From Fragum whitleyi (Eukaryota > Mollusca > Bivalvia > Cardiida > Cardiidae): 64,000 nt of DNA. The notes under the pieces are model-generated. The model did no database searches. It had not been told where the DNA came from and saw nothing but the letters and a program-made list of their open reading frames with translations. The stretch lies in NCBI GenBank assembly GCA_948146395.1, contig OX411543.1:70546948-70610947 (forward strand), written 5' to 3'. The stretch's first letter is position 1. Each line of letters starts with the position of its first letter. The translations under genes were made by a program, and so were the position numbers. Below are positions 33,310 to 44,356 of the stretch, in pieces.

Positions 33310-34022
33310 TTTTGCACAAGAAATACAAACTGATAATCGATACCTTTTCCCACAAAAGTCTACTGATGAATATATAGAATTCGCGAGATTCATTCAAAAG
33401 TAGCGCTCAGCAACAATTTACAGTAGCTCTACCGCCCATAAACACCTGTCAAAATTTATCGCAATTAGGTAAACTAGTTATAATCATTCGGTAATGATGT
33501 CGAAAATAAATCATTTTAATGTCAAAATGGGACAAATGATAAATTAGTCTAGCCGGAACGGTTTAATCGGGAAACTTTGACTATTGCTAGATAATTTGAA
33601 CTTGGTCGTAATTATTCAAAGAAATTTCCTCTATCGGGTTTGATCAGCATAAGTGACATGTACGATTTTTAAAGATTTTTTTCTTGATATCTCATCGCCA
33701 AAACTTCGGACTGGTTTCACTTAAAACAAATAAATCGCGATCAATTATGTTGTTCTTTTTTGCGTCTGTTGCTGAATAAGTTGTTATCAAAGAAAATTGT
33801 TCACTGCATAGAGCTTCTTTACTTCCAATAAGAATTCATAACAAAAGTTATAACAAAATTGGTAAAAACGATTAATGTAAAAACAAAAGAATATTAACCA
33901 TGATAATAATTATACAATAAGGATCCAACTTCATTTATATAATGGATTATCTCTCTGAAGCTTTAGTATCTTACTAAAAACTGAAAAACTAAGCTCTAAT
34001 CGGTTACTTGAAAAGAACATGA
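33310..34022. other. No assigned element
   Basis: AT-rich unique-looking DNA. Nothing recognised. Confidence 0.3.
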
Positions 34023-34026
34023 AAAC

Positions 34027-34044
34027 TCTCTCTCTCTCTCTCTT

Positions 34045-34117
<73 letters not shown>

Positions 34118-34150
34118 CTCTCTCTCTCTCTCTGTCTGTCTGTCTCTCTC
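34027..34150. repeat. (CT)n microsatellite
   Basis: Long CT tract broken by TTTCTTT and GTCTGTC interruptions. All open frames across it are low-complexity by-products. Confidence 0.95.
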
Positions 34151-34158
34151 GCTCTCTT

Positions 34159-34216
34159 TGGCACCCCCATTCTTTCTCTTGGGCGCCCCCCATTCTCTCT
34201 CTTGGGCACCCCCATT
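34159..34216. repeat. Short tandem repeat of ~26 bp
   Basis: GGCACCCCCATTCTTTCTCT, then GGGCGCCCCCCATTCTCTCT, then GGGCACCCCCATTT. Three imperfect units at the edge of the CT tract. Confidence 0.7.
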
Positions 34217-34384
34217 TAAAATCATTATTTATAGTGGGGGTTGTTACGAGCTTTATTTATTACTGAAGAAATCCATTAAATCGAATTTCTTCGGTTATTT
34301 GTAGTCAGTAACACTTTTGACACTTTATAAGTAAAGTTTGGTCTACAAAATAACGGGCTTTATTTACTGAAAATCTGGAATTTC

Positions 34385-34717
34385 TTAACAACTAGCAATA
34401 TTTATTACGTTCTCAAAGAGGGGATCTGTGCTTCTCTTGACTCGTGTACGCGTTGAATATATTTTGAGTCCATTTTTTTGGAGTTGAATTGTCGAAAATA
34501 GTAGTACATTGATTTGTTGTTGGTTAAGATTATATGTTTTATCGCAAATAAAGCTGTATTTAGGAGGTTTCGGTCTTAAAACGACGATATTACAAAAAGT
34601 TCTGATTATTGATCTCACGTAAGCATGCGGATTTAGATTGCGGTTTATTAGACGCCCGTAGCCGGTATTTATAATGTTTGACAGCATGGCGTCTGAGATA
34701 TAAGATTTTTGTCCCAT
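34385..34717 (-). CDS. Unsupported open frame of 110 codons
   Basis: This is an ATG-initiated frame with a balanced, non-low-complexity protein, for example residues 8-24 SDAMLSNIINTGYGRLI. No family motif, splice context or neighbour supports it. It may be an old gene remnant or chance; listed only because composition is protein-like. Confidence 0.15.
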   Translation of the reverse strand: MGQKSYISDAMLSNIINTGYGRLINRNLNPHAYVRSIIRTFCNIVVLRPKPPKYSFICDKTYNLNQQQINVLLFSTIQLQKNGLKIYSTRTRVKRSTDPLFENVINIASC

Positions 34718-34719
34718 AG

Positions 34720-35115
34720 ATACGTAGAATGAATAAAATAAGTCAACTTTTTCAAAGCCATAAAATCTGAAAACAAATCGTCATAGTCAAGTCGCATAGA
34801 GGAACAATATTGGCAAACTATATTTTCTCTTTATACTGGTCGGTCTTAGCAAAATTTTATGTTCGTAGGCGCTCGGGAAAGCGCCGTGTTGACCTGATCA
34901 ATCGAAATGTCCATCTTCTCCCGACCAGAGTGATATTTAACAGGTGGCATTCAATGATGTCAATAAAACACGTAGCAAGCAATTCGTCATCAAATACGAG
35001 TATTTTCTAAATTTATACAGTACCACCAAAATGCGGCCGTTAAAGAAAATGGCCACTTAACCCTTTGCTGTTTAAACCCTGGTTTTTACGTGCCTGTGAT
35101 TTTATGATTGAGAAA
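34720..35115. other. No assigned element
   Basis: Unique-looking DNA. Nothing recognised. Confidence 0.3.
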
Positions 35116-35117
35116 AC

Positions 35118-35172
35118 ATTGTGAAAAAAGAAGAAATTGCTTCTGACAAGCAATTTCTTCTTTTTCCACACT
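35118..35172. repeat. ~55-bp hairpin element, copy 1
   Basis: AAAAGAAGAAATTGCTT, loop CTGAC, AAGCAATTTCTTCTTTT, flanked by TTGTG and CCACA. Two more copies lie at 47986-48038 and 56642-56680 with the same stem. Confidence 0.75.
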
Positions 35173-35174
35173 AT

Positions 35175-35748
35175 TTTCTACCCTACTGAATGGTTATTTT
35201 TCAAATTAAATTCACTTTTAATTTTCGTCTGCAAAACCTTTGAATTTGGACAGGTCCAAAATTTTGTAAAACAGGAAAGACTTAATACACGCTTTGTTTA
35301 AAAAAATAAGATACCTACTTTTTGTTTGAATATGCATATTATTGCGAAATTCTCATAAACATATGTTTGTTAAAACTCAATAGAATCGTCTTATTGAGTC
35401 AATACGAGTTTTAACAACAGAGGATTCATTTGCAATAATTTTAAGGCAAACTATACCTATTTTTTAAGATAGCTTGATTTAAGTATGATTTTGAAAACGA
35501 CCATTTGATAAAAGTGGTCGCTTAATAGACGCGGTCGCTTGAGCAAGACTGACTATAGCGCAAAATCCGGTACCTATTAAGTTTTCTCATGAACTTATAG
35601 TGAAGGAAAATTGCCGTATAAAAGCTTATAGTCTTTTTACAGTTCACATTTTGTATAGAAATGAAATTCACATTGTTGAAAAAATGACATGACTACGTTA
35701 CGACGATAAATGAAAAGAACATTGCCAGAAAAACAGAGAAATGGTTTG
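35175..35748. other. No assigned element
   Basis: AT-rich unique-looking DNA. Nothing recognised. Confidence 0.3.
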
Positions 35749-35753
35749 AGATA

Positions 35754-36183
35754 CAGTTAGTAACATCGTGGAATTGACACTTAACCAAAATCATTCTAGT
35801 AGATCACTCAGTCAGCGCTCCATTTTTTTATGCTAAACACTCCCTTGAACCATTCAGAAACGCTCGAAAATCGTTGAAAAACGCTTTAAAAGCGTCCATA
35901 ACGATCAACATTTCATTGAAATGGTTTAAATCATTACACAATTGTGTTATAGAATGTGGATTTCAAAGCTTCTGATAAGCCCGAAAAGATTTACAAACAG
36001 GAAAATTTCCGTTGATTTTCTAAACGGTAGGTGATTAATTACCGCTTATTTCGTTCGATCGTATAAAGTATTACCCCCCCCCTCTTTAATTTAACTGAAA
36101 ACTTAATCCACCCTCTTATTTATTTTCATTCAGACATAATTCCAAAATCATTCACCCTGTCAATTTCACGATGTTGTTAACTG
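35754..36183 (+). mobile_element. TA-flanked MITE (CAGTTAAC family), full copy
   Basis: It starts CAGTTAGTAACATCGTGGAA and ends TTTCACGATGTTGTTAACTG, with TA at 35752-35753 and 36184-36185. The inner palindrome is partly eroded by a C run near 36076. Confidence 0.85.
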
Positions 36184-36189
36184 TAGCTT

Positions 36190-36950
36190 GAGCTAATCTA
36201 CTTTGATTGACAGGGGTGATCAAAGGAATGTTTCGGTTGTTAAAACATGCAATTGAAATACGTGACCTACTTTCTCACCATACGCTCTCACCATAGATGA
36301 AATATAGGTCACTTTCAACGAACATTTTGTTAAAGTAGACAATATATGAGGATCAAAAACTTAATAACGAGAAATTCATTATCAAAACCAAAACAAAAAG
36401 CCGATTTGGTCATTCTGTAGAACTCTCTTCTCCAAGTAAAGGACATTGCGAGTTCGTCCTGTTCCTTGCTATATCGCCCTTTAACAACTTCTATGGCGGT
36501 TTTACTCATATTGGCACCTGCTACGATAGCGACGAAAAAAACGTAAATGCTAACAAATATTCAAAATACACATCGTGTTAAAACAAAGAGTACAGGAGAT
36601 GTCGTTCCTAATTTACATTGCAGGATTAGAGAAATTCATATCACTGAAAAAAGGAAATAACCGAAGACAACGTTGAACCTTGGGCAATCATTTAAAAACT
36701 TCGAAGAAGAAATAATTTCCAAATATAAAATGACCTACGTTGCGGGAGTGAATTCAACCAGTTGAATATTTTTGATATTACACGGGTCTTATAACACTAG
36801 TAGACTAACTATGAAAATGATTTAAGAACCTACAGAAACGTTTATTTCATTGTGAAAATGACGTCATAATACAATTGTTGACGTCAATTCGCAAACGGTT
36901 TATTTGTTTCGTGGAAAAACTTGAATCGATAGATTTCTGATATTGCCTCG
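36190..36950. other. No assigned element
   Basis: AT-rich unique-looking DNA. Nothing recognised. Confidence 0.3.
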
Positions 36951-36955
36951 ATTTA

Positions 36956-37000
36956 TATAACATAACATAACATAACAAACTTTATTCATATGACTTGAAC
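36956..37000 (-). mobile_element. Possible 3' end of a non-LTR retrotransposon
   Basis: On the minus strand ATGAATAAAGTTTGTTATGT is followed by a (TATGT)n-type tail. An AATAAA signal close to a simple-repeat tail is typical of LINE 3' ends in invertebrates. No reverse transcriptase can be read upstream on the minus strand, so this would be a heavily 5'-truncated copy. Confidence 0.35.
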
Positions 37001-37066
37001 GAAATCGTTCGTCGTCAAAATATATATCAGGTCATTTTATAAATAGAATATCAAATTTGTGCTCAT

Positions 37067-37618
37067 CGAATACCGAAATTATTATCCCCCGCCGTTTTCG
37101 GCGAGGGGATATTGTAATGCTCTCCGTCCGTCATTCCGTCATTCTGTCATTTCGTCATTCTGTCCTTCCGAGGTTCCGTCACTAAACTTGTCCGGAGCAT
37201 ATCTCCTAAAGTATAATAGCTATCAACTTGAAACTTTATGGGTGGATAGATCTCATAGAGGAGAAGTGCAGTGCACAAGAACTACAACTCTTGCTTGCAT
37301 AATTTTGGAGTTATTGTCCTTTGTTATTTTAAAGACTTAGATTTTGTCTGGAGCATATCTCCTAAAGTATAATAGCTATCAACTTGAAACTTTATGGGTG
37401 GATAGATCTCATGGAAGAGGAGTGCAGTGCACAAGAACTATAACCCTGGATTGCATAATTTTCGAGTAATTGTCCTTTGTTATTTTAAAGACTTAATCTA
37501 TTAGACTTCAGTTTACTATCAAGCTTTCTGGTTAAACTCGTCATCTAAAACATGAATACTCGAGTAAGACTCGTTTTTATCTGTTTAAGATGACTCGTTT
37601 AATAAATTTGGTATTCGA
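37067..37618. mobile_element. ~98-bp palindrome split by an insertion
   Basis: The left end ATACCGAAATTATT (from about 37070) and the right part GTTAAACTCGTCATCTAAAA ... ATGACTCGTTTAATAAATTT then GGTAT together equal the intact element at 60721-60818. The roughly 446 bp between them are the pearl-like insertion. Confidence 0.7.
37085..37530 (-). mobile_element. Pearl/Helentron-like element nested in a palindrome
   Basis: At the low-coordinate end is a GC-rich hairpin, CCCCGCCG-TTTT-CGGCGAGGGG. Then come GTCCGTC/GTCATTC microsatellite sequence and two core units of about 150 bp with GGAGCATATCTCCTAAAGTA and ATAGCTATCAACTTGAAACT. Reversed, the order is core, ACGG-like tract, terminal hairpin, as in 7121-8262. 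Confidence 0.7.
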
Positions 37619-37624
37619 TGACCA

Positions 37625-39112
37625 CTCACTTAATATGCACTATATAAATGTTGCGAGTCTTGAAACTTTCCTAGAGGTAATACCTAGATAATGAGCTAGA
37701 GATAACATTTTTGGTTTAAATGCATCGGTCAATACTTGTTCATGATGTTTGTTTACAAGAATGTCGGACACAGACAGAATCATGACCTGGACCATGGGAT
37801 CATACCGTAGACAAAGCATGCTCTAGTGTAAGATGCCACATCTAAAGCTCAAATGTCTTGAATCTAGGTGTATGTCAAAATGGAATCTTTGCTGCACGGT
37901 GGAGGCCAAACATTTAGCACGATTTTTTTTAATTTGTCAAAATATTGTCCACTTAGCTACATTCTGCTTCTAATCAACCAGTCGCCTCTTACCTATACAT
38001 ATCTTAATTAAGATCAAAACAAAATGTGGATGCATTGCTAGAGTTACATGTTTGGTAACTTAATTAAGAAACACAAAAACTTGAAAATGTAAACATGTTG
38101 CCAAAATACCCTGTAACTTGGTTAGTATATTAGTGTATTTGTCTACATATAATTTTCTTTTAGTTTTAACTGAGTGAAGAAGCGCTGACAAATTTGAAAG
38201 TTGAACTCTTGACGAAACTCACTCTGATGCTACTTTGCACAATAGCTTTAAAAAAGTAATTCGGTTGAGTAATGTAAGATAATTGGACGTCTTATTTACA
38301 AATTGCAGGTCACTACATGAAGTAAGAATATTCTGCTTCCTAATTTCATGACTAGGACCCAAAAGTGTTACTAAGAATATCATGTATACCTGACATTTGG
38401 GTTTGCCATTAAAATCATGTTTGTTTTACGGTAATTGACATGATGTTTACAAATATCATGATAGAAACAACGTGCTGTTGATAGATATAACACTCCTATC
38501 TGATTCGTACTTGGAGGGCAACGTAACCCTTTATTTCTATAAGGAACAATTGGTAACATAGGACAAATTTTACGATTAAATGCAAATTGTAAATAATTTA
38601 TTTGTAAGAGACACAGAAACCGTCTTTTCAAAGTACGCATAAGCATACATTCGGCATAGGTCATACCATAAAACCTACAGAAATTATGCCAATGTTTATC
38701 TGTGTAACCAACAGAAATCTGCAGCAAACCAAATTTTGAAAATTTAAAAAAGATACCTTTTAAGAGAGAAATTAGTTGACGATGTGGCGTGCGGGTCAAG
38801 TTTGAATCAATAATACTAGTCCTTTTTTAAAGATTAGGTTTGCACTATGTAAAAGGCGGGAATTTTTTCTAACAAAATACGCATTTTCCAATAAACAAAC
38901 GGCTTTCTCTTAAACGATTTTGGTCGGCTTTACAGGATTAATAATTATAGTTGACTATTCAAATAAACGGGTTGTAAAGTATTTTAGAGAGTAAAATACG
39001 AAAGTCAGAATTTGTTTGAGATTACACATCAAAGGATATTTGAAATTTCACTTCGTCTGATGGTTCGTTTTAACCTCGTTCATAACAATTTGAAATCGTA
39101 TGGTATTTCAGA
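37625..39112. other. No assigned element
   Basis: AT-rich unique-looking DNA. A minus-strand open frame at 38380-38799 (139 codons, TTG start) has no recognised domain and is not called. Confidence 0.3.
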
Positions 39113-39118
39113 TTTTTT

Positions 39119-40558
39119 TTAAGCTCACCTGAGCACGAAGTGCTCATGTGAGCTATTGTGATCACCTTTCGTCCGGCGTCCGTCCGTCGGTCGTCGTCCG
39201 TCGGTTGTCGGTCGTCGTCCGGCGTCCGTCAACAGTTTCTTTAAACGACGTCTCCTCCTAAACTACTAGGCCAATTAACACCAAATTTTACAGAAATGTT
39301 GCTTAGGTGGTCCCCTTCCAAAATAGTTAAAAGAATTTAAATCCATGAAAACCCCTGGTTGCTATGGCAACCAAAGGTGAAATTTTAAGAAAATCTTAAA
39401 AATTCTTCTTCTTCTTCTCAACCAGTAGTCCTACAGACTTAAAATTTGGCATGGATGATCAGTTCATAGACCTGAATTAAAATAGCTTAAATCATATCTG
39501 TTGGGCCACCAGGTGCGGAGCACCAGGGGGGAGGGGGTAGTACTTAAGGTAAATTTTGTAATCATTCTTCTTCTTCTTCTTCTTCTTCTTCTTCTTCTTC
39601 GGAACCAGGAGCCCTACAGACTTGGAAATGGGCATGGATGATCAGCTTATATACCTTAATTAAAAATATAAAAAATCATGACTGTTGGGCCACCAGGTGC
39701 AGAGCATCTGGGGGGAGGGGGTAGTGCTTTGTTGAAAAATTGAAATTTTTAACTGCCTTCTACTGTTTAACCAGGATCCCTACAGCCTTTATATTTGACA
39801 TGAATGATCATCTCGTAGACCCCATCTGAAATAGCTAAAATCACGAATGTTTGGCCGCAAGGTGCGAAGCACCGGGGGCGGGAGGGTAGCTTTTCAGAGC
39901 AATTCTTGTATCTTTAACCTTCTTCTGATGATAAACCATGTGCCCTACAGACTTGAAAAATGGCAAGGATTATCAGCATATGGACCATAATTAGAATAGC
40001 TAAATCATAGCTTTTGGGCCACCAGGTGCAGAGCCATCGGGGGGAAGGGGTAGTACTTTGTTAAAAAAAATTAAATCCATAACTTTCTTCTTCCTACAAC
40101 CTTTTTATTTGAAACGGATGATCAGCTCATAGACCCTATTTTACATAGCTATAACCATGAATGTTTGGCTACTTTGAGAAGAGCACTGGGGGAGAGGGTA
40201 GTATTTCGGGTCAATTTTGAAATTTTAAATCTTCTTCTGATGATGAAGTAGGAACCTTACAAGCTCTTAATTTGGCATGAGTCATCAGCTCATATACATT
40301 AATCATAACAGATATAGTCATGATTGTTTTGTGACCAGGGGCAGAGACGCAAGGGGAGGGGAAAGTCCTTCGTGTTAAATTTTACAATTGTTAAAAATTC
40401 TACTGAACCAGAATTCCTACAGCTTTTTCATTTGATAAAGAATAATCAGCTTATAGAACTTAATTTAAACAGCTTTTATGTCTGTTTGGCCACCAGGTGC
40501 GGAGCAACAGGGGGAAAAGGGTAGTACTTCAGGTCAATTTAAACATTTGAAGTTTTTT
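39119..40558 (-). mobile_element. Pearl/Helentron-like element with ~150-180-bp units
   Basis: The terminus, AGCTCACCTGAGCACGAAGT followed by GCTCATGTGAGC, is a hairpin. GTCCGTC/GTCGTC microsatellite sequence follows (39172-39232). The core then repeats a unit with GGGCCACCAGGTGCGGAGCA near 39505, 39688, 39853, 40017, 40167, 40330 and 40486. The opposite end is missing, because a second terminus starts at 40559. Confidence 0.75.
39560..39600. repeat. (CTT)n microsatellite
   Basis: About 13 CTT units inside one pearl core unit. Other units have only two to four CTT at the same place. Confidence 0.9.
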
Positions 40559-41172
40559 TAGGCTCATCTGAGCACAAAGTGCTCATGTGAGGTACTGTGA
40601 TCACCCTTTGTCCAGCTTCCGTCCTTTGGTTGTCGTCTGGTGTCCGTCAACAATTTCTTTAAACGACATCTTGTCCTAAACGACTGGGCCAATTTACACC
40701 GATTTTTACAGAAATGTTTCATAGGTGGTCCCCTCCAAGATAGCTTAAAGAATTGAAATCCATGAAAAACTTGAAGTTGAAATTTAAGAAAATCTTTAAA
40801 ATTCTTCTGATGAACAAGAAGCCCTACAGCTTTGGAATTTGTCTAGGATGATCAGTTCATAGACCTTAATTATGAAAGCTATTATTCTAACTGTTGGGCC
40901 ACCAGGTGCGCAGTACCAGGGGGGGGGGGGGGGGGGGTAGAACTCCAATAACTCATACTAAAATCTAATTCTAAAGTTGTGAACAGGGCTTCCCTATATA
41001 GTTAAAGAACAACCTGAACATATGTGCAGTCTGATGTTGGTCTATATCACCTGTTTTTTTTGTTTTTTTTTTTTTTTTTTTTTATAACATAGGTTAAAGA
41101 ATTTGATTTCAAAAGACCTTAGGTGCTTTGGTTCAAGTGAGCGTACCAGGGCAAAATGCCCTCTTGTTTCAA
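40559..41172 (-). mobile_element. Second pearl/Helentron-like element, head-to-tail
   Basis: A second terminus, GGCTCATCTGAGCACAAAGT, is followed by a diverged GTCCG tract. There is one full core unit, with a 19-base G run at 40919-40937 and a T run at 41054-41083. The far end, GCAAAATGCCCTCTTGTTTC, mirrors the AACAAGAGG start at 32070. Confidence 0.7.
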
Positions 41173-41174
41173 AT

Positions 41175-43030
41175 ATATCTTGTTTAATAATGAAATGGCA
41201 TAGACTCTAGTAAGTCAAGTGGTATTTCCAAACGTTTTAAAGTTTAGTTGATCATGAGCCCATATTAGCAAGAGTTAGTGCTGTTTTGAAACACTTGGTA
41301 GCTTAAACAATCGACATTATCATCCTGTCTTGTTTACCGAAATTCGTCTTCAAATTGAGTAAACGGTAAGTCAAGATTCATTCCCTGTAATCATAGCCCT
41401 TGTCTGTTACTGACTGTGTCTTTTAAGATGCCTCTCTTGACTCAATTCTTCTACTGACCCTAGGGTATTATTTTAAGGTTTTTATGGTAAGCAAAGCTCA
41501 TAGAGTACTGCTTTGGTTTTTCACATCTTTTTCTTAATGTCAAAACGTACACATTGAAAGGGGTATTTTATTTGTTTCAACACTTTTTTGTTTTCTGTGT
41601 TAACTTTTTTCTTGTCTAAAGATTTTTTTTAAAAAATGTGTTGACGCCCTTCTAATGGAATTTGATGTGGTTCCTTTATTCAAAGTTGTAATCAAAATAA
41701 ACGCATCATAACATATGTCAAGATAAACTTTCGTTACTATAACATTGACAGTGGTTTGATCTTTTTGATGCCTAATTTGATTCGAAAGTTTTGGTTTAAG
41801 ATGTTTGTGCCTTTTCCAATATTCCTTAAGGCAGAGGTTAGAAACATTTTTATCATCAGAGTCATTATTTAAATCAAACAATCATTTGGTGGGCTTTATA
41901 CCATTTTCGACATTGAATTGCCGTTACTGCCGGGTAATTAAATCAACGGTTGGGCGTAAGTGTCCACAGAGCCTCTTGTTTATCCCTTTTTCGAATTTAA
42001 TCAAATATGATATAAACCTATTTACAAGATTTTTTATAATATATTTTCTTGTTATTTATTTTTCATTTTACTTTTGAGTTTTATAATTGAAACGCTCAGT
42101 TAACGATCAGCGCACGCGCACGTAAATGATGATGGTTTATGAAATTGCGCACTTTTACAAATCGGCCAATTTGTCTAGAGGCAATTGTCCCGTTTCTAAC
42201 GTATGTGTCATAATGCGTAGGCAGAAAAGATAGATGGATAAGTAATTGTGAAGTGTTGCATTTAGAGGATATCCTTGGTCTTACACTAGAATGCTTAACC
42301 CTTGTCATGCAAATTTAAAAAAAAAATCGTTAAAATGCCATAAAATCAAATTACTAAAGGCACTGGATATACTTTTTCTGGGCCAGTAACTAATTGAAGA
42401 AATATATTTTTTTAAAACTTTTCTGCTTTAAAAAAGAAAATCAGGTGGTATAGACTTCGATCAGACTGCACATGCTGTGCAGGCTGATCTTTGTCTAACC
42501 CTCTTGACAAAGAAGGGGCTTAGTATGGCAATGCTTAAGATGCTTAGTTTGAAATTCATTCTGAAAACAAAAGGAGCTTAGCATCGTATTAATTGTCTTG
42601 TGTTCCGGATCACAGAATGTGCAGACGTTTATAAAGATCACTTGCATAGCGAGTCCAATTCTTTCTACAGTTTTGCGAATGTTCTCATATTAAGCGTCGG
42701 GCTGATTTGCATATGTATCCGAATTCTAAAACCGGTCATAGCTAGAGATTTCCCGGGTGATTGCGTTACCGGTTCGATTTTACAAATATATATATTGATG
42801 CGTTATTATTTCCTGATATTTATTCAAATCATTTCGAAAATTAAGGACGTCACCCGAGGAATTAAAAAAAAACAGTCTCATTTCAAAATTTCGCTTATTG
42901 TTACTTATATTTGCTTAGAACGATTATGCTAAATGAAAATAGAACAACTCGAAGTATCGTTTTCTTATTGTGATACGCGCACATGAACGTTGACGCTTGA
43001 CGTAAACGTTGATAACATTCAACAATTGGC
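41175..43030. other. No assigned element
   Basis: AT-rich unique-looking DNA. Open frames at 41600-41881 (minus) and 42600-42932 (plus) do not start with ATG and show no known domain. Confidence 0.3.
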
Positions 43031-43036
43031 ATTACA

Positions 43037-43240
43037 GCAAGACCAGGAGGGACCATGGTGATCCTAAATGGCCAACCTAAGAAGAACTTTTTGAATAGGA
43101 CTGTCGGATGATATTACATGAAGAATAGTAAATCTTAAAGATTTACGGCTAAGCTAATAAGGGTTTTCTTCTTTGTTTCTATTTAAAATAGGGTGAAAAT
43201 TGGCGTACCAATTTAGGCACGAGAGGCGGCATTGGATTTT
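43037..43240 (+). mobile_element. Pearl-like element, 5' fragment
   Basis: CAAGACCAGGAGGGACCATG, GTGATCCTAAATGGCCAACC and a decayed core segment parallel the first 150 bp of 32066-33305. No ACGG tract follows. Confidence 0.5.
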
Positions 43241-43329
43241 GAATAAAAGACTTTTGAAAACCATTATTTGATGTCAAATGAAAAGTATCAAACCGAAGAG
43301 CCTTAAGGTTATATTTTCTGTGGCTTATT

Positions 43330-43450
43330 TGTTAGTGCGTTGATCTTGTAAACTAAAAAAATCAATATTACCTGTACTTGTGGGTTCGATCCCGGCCAGA
43401 GTAGGTATATTTTCAGCTATACATCAGTTTCAAACCTGTTCGCAAGATTT
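43330..43450 (+). repeat. SINE-like fragment with B box
   Basis: TAGTGCGTTGATCTTGTAAA lies where an A box would be, and GTGGGTTCGATCCCGGCC at 43380 is a good B box. The body is short and not recognised. Confidence 0.45.
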
Positions 43451-43598
43451 GAAGCGTCCTTGTTTCAAAGGAAATGTGGCCAAGCAGAGTCCATGTGAGG
43501 CCATTCGGACATACCTTAACACTTAAAGGGGAGAATCATTTGATACATCATGCAAATCATTATACCTCTAGACATTAAGATATGATGCACCTGCTCAG

Positions 43599-43714
43599 CC
43601 CCGCGTTCAGAATGACAAATTGATGCAAATTGTTTGCACATTATACACCGCTTTGCACAAAGCGGGGTGTAATTTGCAAACGGATTACAACGTTTGTAGT
43701 CCTGAACACAGGGC
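43599..43714. repeat. Palindromic element, ~125-bp family, short core
   Basis: CCCCGCGTTCAGAATGACAA is mirrored by AGTCCTGAACACAGGGCT. The core is only CCGCTTTGCACAAAGCGGGG, so it lacks the asymmetric centre seen elsewhere. Confidence 0.75.
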
Positions 43715-43809
43715 TGACCAGGGCCCAAATTAGGCATTATCTTAACAATATTTAAAGAGCACTATCACTTAATGACACAAGCAAAATATAAAACTTACTG
43801 TCCCTACGG

Positions 43810-43833
43810 TTTGTTGTTGTTGTTGTTGTTGTT
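43810..43833. repeat. (GTT)n microsatellite
   Basis: About eight GTT units. Confidence 0.9.
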
Positions 43834-44356
43834 TTTGTGTTGGTTGTAGGGTTTGGGTGGGATTTCATAAGAAAATATTCCATTTTTTTTTTACATTTTA
43901 AGCCATTCTGTTACTATGTTACCGTGGTAAAGACCATCCCAAAAAAGCGCACGCCAAGCCCTTTGTGCTACGGAAGGTTAGAAACAATGTCAAATTACAC
44001 AATATAATGTTGTTAAGGACATAATTCACATTTAAATTAAACCATAACAGAAAAAAATCCACTGCATTACGAGATATCAGTGTTGACAGTAATTGCATTT
44101 GTAACAGCCATGTTAACTGTCAACGTGGACGAAATTAATATCCAGAGCTGATATACTGCCACTTTTCACTTCTATTGACATTAAAACACTAGGGTTGGAT
44201 TTTTTTATATCTTTCTATTGCATTTTTTTTGTATAAAAGAACACGCCTTCGAAAAAAGGTATTCGCTTTGGTTCACATCTCTTATGAAACTGTAAATAGA
44301 ACTATGTTCACATGCATATTGTGTTGATTTCGCTCAAGTTTGTTGTTAAAAAAGTC

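Noticed and set aside
33931..34225. Arg/Glu-rich frames on the minus strand
   Set aside because: Low-complexity translation of the (CT)n tract.
38380..38799. 139-codon minus-strand frame, considered as a LINE remnant upstream of the 36956 tail
   Set aside because: It starts with TTG, has no reverse transcriptase or endonuclease motif, and no continuous link to the tail.
41600..41881. 93-codon minus-strand frame with a polar peptide
   Set aside because: It follows a stop directly, has no ATG start, no splice support and no recognised motif.
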